Of a stretch of 64,000 nucleotides of DNA, positions 46,808-58,400 are shown piece by piece (within the stretch, counting starts at the first letter, position 1; each line of letters begins with the position of its first letter). Made by a program: the position numbers and the translations under genes. This DNA is from Opeltia flavorubescens (lineage: Eukaryota; Ascomycota; Lecanoromycetes; Teloschistales; Teloschistaceae), in contig KE546971.1 of NCBI GenBank assembly GCA_000442125.1, positions 1,490,583-1,554,582 of the forward strand, written 5' to 3'. The notes under the pieces are model-generated. The model saw only the letters and a program-made list of their open reading frames with translations. It had not been told where the DNA came from and ran no database searches.

Positions 46808-47622
46808 TCACTTCTCCGGCGCATCCGGCAATCTCTCAATCACATACTTCCCTCTCGCCACACTCATAATCGGCACCCCAGGAATCTTCCTCACCCTCCT
46901 CTTCAAATCCCGATCATTCGTCGCCACAATGTAAATTTTATGCTTCTGCACCCTATCCACAAGACAATCATCCGCATACACCCCCTTATGACTACACTTC
47001 AACCTCTCCCATCTCTCATCCCGGGCGATGCGTAACGCGATGCGGTATTTGGGGCCAAGTTTTTCCAATTCGGCCATGACGCAGTCTGTGATTATTGGGA
47101 TACATTTTGCGTAGAGGCAGTCCATCATTGTGGATTGGAGCTCGAGTTTGTGTTGGACGGTGTGGGAGAGGAAGTTTGTGTCGATGAGGACGTTGTAGGG
47201 AGGGACGAGGGCGGTGTTGTATTGGAAGAAGAGGGAGGACTAGATTGGTGTTTTAGGAGGGAATTTGGGGGGATTATGGAGGAGAGGGTGGTACGGACGC
47301 TGACTTGTGGTCTAGAGGGTAGTTAGCTTTTGTCGGTTTGGGAGGAATTTGTTTGTAAGGAGGGGGGGAACGTACATTTCTCGTACTACCTCATCACCTT
47401 TTGATTTTCTCTTGCTCTTATCCTCGTCTTTGTTTTGGTTCTTCTTGCTGTGGCGGTATCAGCTGCGTGAATAGGAAAATTGTATAGCAAAAGACCTACA
47501 GGCGGGCATCTCGTTGGCCAATTACCCTTTTGACCTTTGATAACATTGAGCATTCTGCAAGGCACGAGAACCCAGGTATGACTAACTGCAGCGAACTTCC
47601 TCGTCTTCTTGATGCGACTCAT
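46808..47622 (-). CDS. FCF1: rRNA-processing PIN-domain protein Fcf1
   Basis: Five exons (47587-47622, 47500-47534, 47376-47447, 47299-47311, 46808-47239) give 195 residues, the usual family length. Assembled: MSRIKKTRKFAA, VKRVIGQRDARL, KKNQNKDEDK..., VVREIPQVS, SSLFFQYNTALVPPYNVLID. The PIN domain follows with the acidic residues of LIDTNFL, KCIPIITDCVMAELEKLG, YADDCLVD and IVATNDRDLKRRVR. Fcf1 (Utp24) is the endonuclease of the small-subunit processome that cuts pre-rRNA at sites A1/A2. The fourth exon is only 13 bases; the donor gtccgt is preferred over gtcagc because it restores the conserved PQVSSSLFF sequence. It is divergent from the CSI2-like gene. Confidence 0.93.
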
Positions 47623-48107
47623 CGCGATAATGGAAAGCACTTGGCCATAGCCGACGTTACAATCGAATTGTTTTGAAGATGGAAAAGAAGACCTCGGCTC
47701 ACAGATAAGATATGAAATGCCAAGACTTTCTATATTTGGGTTTTGGCTTTTGGTTGCCTCTTCGATTGGACCACGCTAGAGACCAAACAGACCATCCCCC
47801 TCCGCAAGCTTTGCGTTGACACCTTAATTCATACATTCACTACACCTCAGTCGCTCGTTATTACTACAATACCTTATTCTTATCATAGCCTTCTTGACGA
47901 TCCCTATCGCTACAGAAGTACTCTTCGATCGTTCCTGTCCATACATACAGTGTAATCTAAGGGGGAAGCGAAATCTATCTGACATCTCGCATTCACAAGT
48001 CTCATCGTACCGAGTGAAAGTCTTCGGAATCGCACGATCTAATACATTTGGTGGAGAAGGCTGTTTCCGGTCTCCATTTTCGCTGCGGGCGTGATTGAGA
48101 CGCCAGG
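47623..48107. promoter_or_regulatory. Divergent promoter region FCF1 / CSI2-like
   Basis: 485 bases between divergent start codons; it presumably carries both promoters. No specific site could be assigned. Confidence 0.5.
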
Positions 48108-49163
48108 ATGCGGTTCTTTCGGAGGGCAGCTCCGTCCAGGACCTCGTCAATCCTCCTCCTATTGCTATTTGTCCTTTCCGTCGCTGCGCAAGCACCGCAA
48201 GGTCTACCACCACTGACGAGCAACGTAAATGACGCAAAGCCGACCAATACAAAAGCGGATTCCAAATCTGCTGCCAAACCCACAGCAACAGCGAGCAAGG
48301 AGGCAAAGCCTTCAGCCAGCGATGCAGCCCCCACAGGCTTGCCTGCCCTTGAGACTTCTGACGGTGTACCTTCCGGTTTACCGACAAGGGCGGGCCAGAA
48401 AGCCCCTACCCCGACCGTTCCGCCGACAGCCAATGCGCCTTACATGAAGAAATCAAACCTACCAGAAGGGACTGTCTTTATCGGTGTTGGAGCTGGCCTT
48501 GCTTTCATTGGCCTAGTGGTTCTTGCATGGCGCGGATTAGTCGCATGGTCGTTACATCGTTCGGTACGCAAAGCAGCAATGGCACAATCTGCTCAGTATA
48601 CTCAGCTGGGCGATGCGAAGAGCAAGTCGAGAACTCCAGGAACACCTTTCTACAGTCAAGGACCTGGATCTGCCTTGAGCCTTGACCGTCTTGCTGCAAC
48701 TTCAAAAGGAGGAAGCAAGACTCACACAGCACGATCAAGTCTGTTCTTCTCACCCACTGCTGGTGCAGGCCTGCAAAATCCTGGGAATAGAGCCTCTGGC
48801 TATTTGCCTGCAGGCTACTACGCTGCTGGAAATGCCGCCGCTCCTGGCGGGTCTCCGATGACACATGTGGGAGGTGGAAGTCCCATGACTGGAACTGGAG
48901 CGCAGAACAATCGCTACTCTAGAGCAAGGTCTGCGGGACCCTCTCCACCCGGGACGCCAAGTCTTCCACCGAGCAGAGGGGCGGAGGTTGCATATGGCCG
49001 ACCTAGCACTGCAGGACTTTCAACGCAAGCAAGTGCTAGCACCCTTAACTTGTCAACAGCACCGGAAGGGAGAGCTCCTAGTGCATATCTTGAGGATCTA
49101 TTTGAGGGTCATTCCAGTATAGGGCAGGTATCTTATGATCAACCACGGAAGAGCAGGAGGTGA
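48108..49163 (+). CDS. CSI2: Csi2-like single-pass membrane protein
   Basis: Single exon, 351 residues. An N-terminal signal peptide (about 1-28, ILLLLLFVLSVAAQA) is followed by a Thr/Ser/Ala/Pro-rich extracytoplasmic part, the conserved block YMKKSNLPEGTVFIGVGAG and one membrane helix (about 120-145) ending RGLVAWSLHRSVRKAA. The cytoplasmic tail is long, Gly/Ser-rich and disordered. This block defines the fungal Csi2 family; yeast Csi2 is linked to bud-neck chitin synthesis. A role in cell-wall chitin or polar transport is inferred from the yeast homolog. The start gives the signal peptide directly. Confidence 0.85.
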   Translation: MRFFRRAAPSRTSSILLLLLFVLSVAAQAPQGLPPLTSNVNDAKPTNTKADSKSAAKPTATASKEAKPSASDAAPTGLPALETSDGVPSGLPTRAGQKAPTPTVPPTANAPYMKKSNLPEGTVFIGVGAGLAFIGLVVLAWRGLVAWSLHRSVRKAAMAQSAQYTQLGDAKSKSRTPGTPFYSQGPGSALSLDRLAATSKGGSKTHTARSSLFFSPTAGAGLQNPGNRASGYLPAGYYAAGNAAAPGGSPMTHVGGGSPMTGTGAQNNRYSRARSAGPSPPGTPSLPPSRGAEVAYGRPSTAGLSTQASASTLNLSTAPEGRAPSAYLEDLFEGHSSIGQVSYDQPRKSRR

Positions 49164-49515
49164 CAAGGAGTATAAGCATGAGCATCGAGCGTTGGGCATT
49201 GGAAAGGCGTATGGTGGCTTGCTTGGATGACTCAAATACATGGAGTTTGTATCTTATATACTTTGCGGATTCCTACGACGGATAGCGTAGCCGAACGGCG
49301 ACTTCGAATTGTAAACCTAATTCATCTTTGTATCAATGACGTGTATATGACTTTTTAGTCGGTCGTGACTTCCTATCTCTAGTTCCATTCAGAAATGTGG
49401 ATATGACACGCGCCTGCCAAAATCTGAACGGCTCCGCCGTATCGCCGTTTGACCTTCAACCTTCTTATACTTCGAGACTTGATGTACCTTTATCAACCCA
49501 GTCTATGTCCCAGCC
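49164..49515. other. Intergenic CSI2-like / recyclin-1
   Basis: 352 bases: 3' region of the CSI2-like gene and promoter of recyclin-1. Nothing else was recognised. Confidence 0.5.
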
Positions 49516-52450
49516 ATGTCAAATTTCAAGAGAACCACCGTGAAAGGCGGCTCTCCTCGACCAAATGTATTGGCCCCGTTGCAGATGACCCAGATTGTGG
49601 GATCAAAACCTCTGTTACCGGCTGGTAATGATTAGACCTCTCTAACTCAAACGTGACTTCTCTGACATGTGCTAGAGGTTCTCTCCGTGATCCTCGATCA
49701 TGTCACTCCCACGGATCTTATTCACTTCGCAAGGGTTTCGAAGCGTATGAGGGAAATGGTATACGATGATACGAGATGGGTTCAGAGACTACGTTCCATG
49801 GACTGCTGGAGTGAGGCTGAAGCGAGGAAGAGAGCAGAGGCAGCATGGCGGAGGAGAGCTGGTTCACAGGCCCTTCCCCATGAAGACCCTGCAGAAAGGA
49901 CAGGCATAGGCGTGAATGGGGAGTCTCCTTCGGTATCGGGCAACAACAGGCAAAGGACTGGCAGTAAGACTACATCTGATGCTGGCTGGGAGCAGGTTGA
50001 TGCGAGCAAGAACAACGAGCGGTCTGGGGTCGCGGGCTCCCAAAAACACGTCAATGACGGGTTCGATGTCGTTCCCCTCTCTTCCAATGCTTCTACCAGA
50101 CCAGGGCAAACTACCAAAACGCAAGATCCTTTGCAGAGATTGGATGTCTTTCTCCAGGCCCGCTCCATACGTGGCCAAGCAAGGCAAGAATACGGCAAAA
50201 TTCACGGAGCGCTGAATCACTACTACATTGACGCTATTGCCTGCGAAGATCATACTACAGCTATAGTCTTTCGAATATATCGAGATCCCAACCAGCAGGC
50301 CCAGATGCTCGCGAACTTGCTTAGGTTCCAAATTTCTGATATTGCACAGGGATGGCAAGAAAGGCAGGAGAAGCTACAGAGCTTGGTCGATGCCTTTGAA
50401 ACTGCAGTAGCACATGAGTTTGAGCAGGCACTGGAGACGGCGGATATTGATGGCAGGCTCCGGAAATACGGCCATGTCCTTACTACGCTCAATGGAGGCG
50501 AGAAGGGGGTGGACCTCTTTATTTCAAAAAGCCCGACGATTGCACGGAAGAATGAGCTTGGGAATCCCATGGACTGCCTCAGACTTGGCTCTTCCACAAG
50601 CGTCTCTTTGGACGAATCTCAGCAATTTTTCAGTCAGCTGTCTACCTCCTTCAATGAGCAGATTGCTATCATGGATCGTGTATTTCCAGCCTCCGTGAAA
50701 GCTGCAACGACGTTTCTGCATAGGGTCGGCAAGGAAGTGTTTTCTGAGTACATTTCTACGCTTTTGGACGAGACCCATCGAACCGGCACGGAGCCATATC
50801 TCAAGGCAGTATCCGGAATCTACCAACAATCATTATACATGGCTAGAGCGCTGAGACCATCCAAAGATACTGGTGATGATTTCTACGAAGCCATAGACCG
50901 CATTGTTGCTGGTGTATTTGAGCTCCACATCGACTTGTACCTAAATGAGGAGTATTCCTTCTTCAAACGCAAATCAGAAGCTGAAGTTAGTGAATGGGAA
51001 AGGCAGCTTTCAGAACAGGACGCCTCGATGCAATCCTTGTATATGTCGAATGTGAACAGACAAGCCGATAAGCGTGATTTCCTGACATCTTTCAAGAAGG
51101 TGGTGATGATGCCAGTAAATGTTCTACCAACCTTTCCGCTCTCCTCGCCTTTCGGTGGAAAGTCGGCCACTGCTAAGGCACTGGTCAATGGAGAGAATCT
51201 TGAGACATCATCTCAAGCCCCGTCTCAATTATCCACCCGACCTTCAACTCCGAGCATGATCAATGGCATCACGAACGCTGATAGATCGACAACACCTTTG
51301 CCAGAGCCACCAACCACTGAACTGGCGGCCAAGGCAGCCATCATGAGCTCCAGACTAGAAGGCATCCGCTCATTGTTCAGCATTGAGATAGCCTTGAACC
51401 TAGTTCATGCTGCAAAATCAGCAATCGAGCGAGCCGCCGTGTTCTACAGAGCTCAAAGTCAATTTGGAGAAGATGCGCGCAAACAATGTCAGCTTATCTT
51501 TGTCTTACTTCTCCAGATCTTGGGCAATCGACATATCAAGGCTGGCTTCGACCAGGCTGTAGATCATCTTACCAACTATGATCCGAAGGAGATACAAAAC
51601 CATGGCCATACTGAAGTCAAGCCTTTAGTCACCTTTCTTGAGCTTGTCAACGTGGGTGACCTGATCCAGCAGATGCTTGACGTATTCTATGAGCAAGAAA
51701 TGGTGGCGACCAAACTTACTGACAGAAGTGATTTTCTCGATCCAGCCGTAAAAGAGAAAAGGAGATTTGAGCAGATGCTCGACGAACGGGTTGCTGCCGG
51801 GTTGAACAAGGGTATCGAGGTCCTGATGGCAGAAGTAGAGTTCCTCTGCGCCACCACCCAGAAGGCCAGTGATTTCAATCCCGACGCATCAGGGACCAGC
51901 AATGGAGATGTTATGGACATCGGACCAACCGAGACGGCGAGGAAGATCGTGGACGTTGTCTCGTCGCACACTAGAATGCTTGTTGGGAGCACAGATAAGA
52001 ACATGCTAGACGTTTTCAACCAAGAGGTCGGACTTCGGATTTTTACAGCGATATGCAAGCATCTCAAGAGGCAACGTATCAGTGTTACTGGGTCTATCAA
52101 TTTGATCAGGTAAAGCTTGCGTTCTACTCTTCGTTCATTTCTGTTCCTCCTACATGGATGCTGACCAGATTCACATTAGCGACATGAATCATTACTTCAC
52201 CTATATCCAGACTCTGAAGAATCAAAACCTCCTTCAATACTTCATTGCTCTACGAGAATTGGCCCAGATCTACCTTGTGGATGCATCGGATGCCAAAGAG
52301 CTAGCAACGATCATCGCGGATGGGGATCGCTTCCATGGCATTTTCCGGGCAGAGGAAGTGTATGAATTTGCAGAGCGGCGGGCGGATTGGTATCAGATCC
52401 GACCGAAAGTGGAAAGAGCAATGTATGGGATTGGATGTTTGGTAATGTGA
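49516..52450 (+). CDS. RCY1: Recyclin-1: F-box protein with Sec10-like domain
   Basis: Three exons (49516-49624, 49676-52109, 52180-52450) give 937 residues. The N-terminus has an F-box at about 36-80 (EVLSVILDHVTPTDLIHFARVSKRM), a disordered linker to about 190, then a Sec10/exocyst-like helical domain to the end (RLDVFLQARSIRGQARQEYG; YISTLLDETHRTG; DMNHYFTYIQTLKNQNLLQY). This order is that of yeast Rcy1 and fission yeast Pof6, which work in endosomal recycling and polarised transport. The first splice creates the F-box start (PA-E-VLSV) and the last restores NLISDMNHYF. The protein ends with ERAMYGIGCLVM; CLVM fits a CaaX box (C, two aliphatic residues, then Met), and a C-terminal prenylation box is known for yeast Rcy1. 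Confidence 0.92.
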
Positions 52451-55400
52451 AGCGTGCTAGATAGTTGAAGATGAAGTATTGATGGGGGCGTCTGCACTGA
52501 CTTGGATGTAAACCTGACTTGTTTACTCACCGAGTTGTTCGTCTTCTGTATAGTCAGCACTTCATACTTTCTCTTTGCAAACCTTGACCTTAACTCTCTC
52601 GACTAAGTCTTTTCTAGTGTCTAAGGCCAAAGACCGCAAATATGCTCTGAAGGTCGCGATCATAGATTTTCGAATACCCACGCCGACGTTCAAATCACCG
52701 AAAAGAGTAAAGTGGCATTTCTATTTTCTAGCTCACAAAACATAAACTCAATCATTCCCATCTCAGTTTCCGTTTCTTCCTTCCGCTCAATTGCATTCAC
52801 AGAACCTAATATCAATCATCTGGCTTTAGCCTCTCTCATCTTGCCTTCTGCCAGCTCTTGCTAGCTCTCGATGGTTACTTTCCCAGATCAAATCCATGAT
52901 TCTCCATTGCCCTATTTCAACTTATTTTCTCTACATTTCAACCAATGATTGTTCCACTCAGCACCAACGAAGGCCTTAAAATGCCGTTTTTATGCGCTCC
53001 TGAGTGCTCACTTTGGCCTTGCGCCTGGCCAAAAAGCCTCCATCGACAACTTTCAAAAGCTCCATGGTAACGTCTTTGAGATCGACGATGCGATACGGCA
53101 CAAATCGAAACCACGATTTGGCGGAGAATGGAGTCAGAACCGCATCACAAGCTAATGAGTCAAATGACAACATCACTCGCGGCTTGTTTGACCGCCAACA
53201 ATGAACCTCGATACATAGTGAGCGGCACAACGGCAATTCAACGAAAGATGGAACACGGTGTCATCTACGATGATTTTCGACATAGAAGGCCTCAGCCGTT
53301 GCTCGCAGACTTCCCGGAAACCGGTTCGACGCATCAACAACCACTATCGCCTCCAGTTACATTGTAGGAGTAATGTTCAACTGGAGAATGACCTAAATGG
53401 AGCACAGTTAGTGCCCATGGCGTTAAGGTGTCGACTCAAACCCTGAAATATGAGTGAACGGTTGGCTGATGACTCCAGTACTGCAAAGCGCAGCTATTAT
53501 ACCTCTCTTCATCATCAATATAGGCAATCTCGTGCCCTTCTTAATTTACCAATTACTCATTCTGGACGGTATTTCAGGGGAGTTAGACTGTCACACGGCA
53601 TAGTCATTCTCAAGGAACAGGATGACGATATTAATGATGATGATAAGTCAATGTCTCGATCTTTCTAGCAGCATGAAAGCCTTCATCGTGCATCACATCC
53701 GTAAAAATCCTCTCTGGACTCATGGAAGGACGGTTTTAAATGTTATATTACGTAGTTGGATGGTCCATGCTTCACAGGATATCTATATGATCAAGCGTGG
53801 GAAATGGCAAGGTTCAACGCAGCTCTCGTCACAAAATTCTTCCTTTTCACGGCCATTTATGTCCTCTTCCTCCTCGCTGGCAAACGAAATGGCAAATAGC
53901 TCAGTAATTATATCACTCGCTCTCTTCATGAGCACGACAGTATAAATTCTGGTAGCCTAGATCTCGTTATCCATCAGGCCATAACACACTCTTGAAATGT
54001 GATTGCTGGATATGCAGGTAGCGGAGGCCATGTTGCAGAACAAATGTCAGATATTCTGATCGGCTTCATGCAGCTATTGCTTCCTCAAGGAGACAATACC
54101 AAAGAGTTAACTGGGCGGAGTTATGGTACAAAATCCCTTGGACAAACGAATGGAAGGCCATCAAAAGTGCCTACAGGGTTCACGGTCTAGCAAATTGACA
54201 TATCGATTGTAATGTCTGTAGTTTCGTCATCAGTTTGGTATTACTTACCACAACTAGCATATCGCATCAAATCTGGTACAAGAAGTCCCTGATCACCACC
54301 CACAATGTCGGATCTATGTCCACTTTACCGCTTTAACATAACAGCATACAGATTATCCCTAATTAATGGCCTTGCAATCCTCTCGGAAATCGATTATACA
54401 CTAGATCCACCGGCCGTTACCCCAATGGAGGAGGAGATACGGCAGGNATTCGCATGGAATGTCAAAAACTCCTGGGTAATCTAGAAGTATCTACAGAATC
54501 TGGCAACTATCGAAGCCGATATGAAACTGTACATAATCGAGAACAATGTTGATATTCCAAGTATGATTGCGACGGTCTTGATTGCTCTTGGCATACTGGC
54601 TGAGGAGGAGAGAGAAGTTGCTATATCTTACTGTAGACTCAGTTCTCGGCTTTATTGGGAAGCCTTTAGCCAAGAATTTCTAATGCTACCAGGTTTGCAA
54701 CTGGACAGGACAGTTCCCGAACCGCTGGGGATACAAGATAGCGATCCCATTTGACACTCACTTGGAGGGTAATAAGCAATTCTAGTTGGTGGGCGCCTTT
54801 CACTCCGTGTCCGAGAAAACTACATTGCCCATCATCATTGCCTTTTTAAATCCTTCAGTTGTTTGAGTTTTATTTTCCCGCCACTCATTGCTGCTTACCT
54901 TTATTACCCGTTGCTGCTATCCGACATGGATTTGGATGCTCTGCGTTAGCCGTTGAAAGCATCGTGATCACCTGCCTGGTATAAAATGCTTCTGGAAACG
55001 ATATGAATACAGCCCGAGATACGACATGAAGTCAGTCTCTGTACCAAATGCGTCAGTCGAGCAGAAGTATCAAGATATCTAGAAGCATTACGACGCAAAC
55101 TCAAAGGAAGTCACAAAGAACTGGAGGAAAGTCTCCGTAAGGTAAAGGAGAAATGCTTGGAGCAAGTTCAAGCACATCTAAAAGTATGCATTGGAGATCT
55201 GGTAATTTCATTCACAAGGAAAGCATCCCAAAAGATTGGCCGAAAGAAATATACCCTCTTTAAAGATGCAACTCGATAATGAACGGACTATGTAAGTCAA
55301 AATGCAGACTCGGCATTTGCATCAACCATCACAGAGACTGAATTGAAGACCCTCATTTTATCCAAGGGGTACCTCAAAATTCTATAAACCGAGAGTATGA

Positions 55401-58400
55401 AACAAGTTTGTCACCATTCAAAGCTTGCTTCTAGAATTACGGTGATCATACTAGCTTGTCACCGATCGCAATAAGGTCGCGCATTAGTCGCAATATAAGA
55501 CAGCCAGGATACTACTGATCAGCACATTCAAGGACTCGTATGACCGATATATTTAACCAACCGTGAGTGGTTATAGACTTAAATATCCGCCATTATCTGA
55601 CTTAATTTTGAACTTTCATGATGGCTGGCTCTATATTCACAATATCAGCGACTCAAGGTTGGCCGTTGAATATGCCCGACAGCCCTTTCATGCTTGCGTT
55701 ACGCACTCTTCTTGGAGATAATGCCTTTACGGCATCAACATCCATATATTATCCGGAAAAGCCCAAGGCTAAGCTGTACGACGTATGCAACAGCTGGTTG
55801 AAAAGGTGTGTCATAATCTCCAGTCCTCCTTCATAAAATTCAAACTTTCTTCCCTACCTCCTACACTTTTCAACATTGCTTTCTTTGATTCCATGTAGAG
55901 TTCAATTCAATATTATTACTCTCATTTCCTGCGTTACTTTGTTGATATGTACTACTGGCAGAGAAGTTGCAAGTGGAAATTCGCGATGAAGTTACTTAAC
56001 TTGCTTCATGCCTCAAACATATACTGTTTCCATCCTGATTTTCATATGCTACAACTCCCTAATCTCATATTTCAGGATTTCAATTTCCATCATTCAGACA
56101 TTTGTTTCCTCATCGAGCGTTCGCAGACTTCTTATAGGCTTCGGCCCAGAACGTCATCTTTCCCTAATCTGTATATCTTCTTTTTCATGGCGAAGCATCG
56201 TTGAGCTTGCAATGAAACGCAATCATGCGGCAATATTCCTGTAACGCTCATTGATCATATCCCGTTCTATATACTTGAATTCCAAGATTCCTAGACTGGT
56301 CATGACCATACCTTAAGTAAAGCCTCGGGGAAAGAGTATCCTCTGCCAGGCTTTAGGATGCTCTGAAATCCAGTCATTCGTATCATCTGCGTCTTAAACT
56401 CTATGTCGAATGATCATGAGAGTGTACATTGAAAGCGGAGTATCGACATCTCGGATACGAAAGTCATCTCCCGTCTCGACTAGCATCAGGGAACACTGGC
56501 AGCACGGAAAGTGAAACGGACTCCGAAGACACAGACTCGGACTCAGGTTAATCCTACATCAAGTCAAGATCTCAGATTACTATACTTGCTCCTGTAAACA
56601 GTGATGGCAAACCAGCGTCGGATCTCGATTCTTCGGATATTCTTCTTTCAAGCCTTACAGATGATCCAAGCGAGGCCGACATCCGCGCCGACGACTTCAT
56701 CCACTGCCGTACATTCTGTCTCTCACTATAGATACACCAAAAGATTTAAGGCGTCGGGATGCACATGGTCACATCTATGTTATCACTTTGTCCCTTGGCG
56801 CTGCATAACAGATGGACATTCAGTCATGGAACTGGAGGAATCAAGCACGAAAACCCCATCACACAGGCAAAGTTCTCTACCAAAGCATGATCCCCTGATT
56901 AAAAAACCCAGGATCCAAGAAAATATACGATAATGACGGCCAACACATTGGTCTGGCGCCCTGGCCCGGGACACTAATAAGCTCTATGACAACACGGCAG
57001 ACATTAATTGAGCTCGACCCCGCAGCACTGGATCCAATACCGCAAACGACTTGCTGTCATAGTTGAAAATGGCTACCCTACACTGACCATAACATGAGCT
57101 ACCCAAGCGCTGGGCTTGTTCAAGTTTACTTCCAACCAAATTGCGAACTAGCCTTAGGGGAGGAAAGAGGAAGCCAGGACGTACGGAGGTGCCTTGTCTT
57201 TGCGTCGAAGACCTTTGTCTGGACCTTCCTGGTTACTGGATCAGAGTTAGCAACTAGTCGATGATCAATCGTCATTTTTCCTCAATTTCGCGTATCATAG
57301 ACAACCATTGAGACACATTGAATCGCTCAATCTAGGGATATCAAAATCTATAGTTAAGAACAGGCGGAAATATTCACATCCTTGCACTAAAAAAAAGCGA
57401 GCTGATGAACTCTAGCATATAGCAGCACAGACACAAATAAAGGACGCCTCTCTGCGGAGTACAATGGAATCGCCACGATGTCCCATACTGAGGAGGATCA
57501 AAATGGAAATGTAACTCCTCGTGTGGATGATGAAGGTGTAAGATACAAGGTCAAAGATGAGGATGCTGCACGTATCTCACCGAATCCACGCAAATGGCTA
57601 GCCGCAATGTTTTTCGAGATTTCTCAAATCCTCAGCTAATTGTTATCAACGAACTTGCGATCAACGAAGTTCTTCAAGTAATGAGACCTATACTTACCTT
57701 GGATACTACCAGAGTTTTTAAACAAGAGATCTGTTTGCAGATACCAAAGCGGGTGCAGACTGGCTGGCAGCTTGCCCGTAAAAATGTCCATTTACCCAAG
57801 ATATTAATCAAGACTTAGCAAGTCATTTCTAACCGGGGTGGTACTACCTATATGTTAGAATCACATCTGAGGGTTCATTCAACGATACCCCGCAACCTGA
57901 AGGGAGACGCTCTTCTCCGCGACTAGACATCAGCATTCTTGTATGCGGGCCCCAATTCCCACCACGTCTTCTTTGTTGTCGAGGTTATCGACTTGTGATA
58001 TCCAAACTGTTAGTCAATTGCAATACCACCCGCAAAAGGTAGCCACAATTGCACCGAATGTCATTGCCAAAAGAGGATTACGGAAACCAGACTACAAGGC
58101 CCCTTTGATACGAGACCTAACTTTATGCGAGATTGAGCCCTTATAGACTTACAACTTCCAAAAGTGTCCTACTACTTACCGTCCGCGAACTTCCTCGCCT
58201 ATTCGCTCGATATTCATTGGGAACGCAAATGCGGATAGCAAAGATGTCGAGTTTATAGATAAAATGACTTACACTTCCGATCAGCTCTGTGGTATTTGAA
58301 CACGACTATTAGTAATAAGGCGAGAGTGTTCAGACATTGAGTATGAGCCTAGGAGAGAGACCAGATGATGATGACTTCCCTGGCAAAAGATGACAATAAA

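Noticed and set aside
48002-48433. Minus-strand frames antisense to the CSI2-like gene
   Set aside because: Mirror of a biased-composition coding exon; the sense protein has a clear signal peptide and family block.
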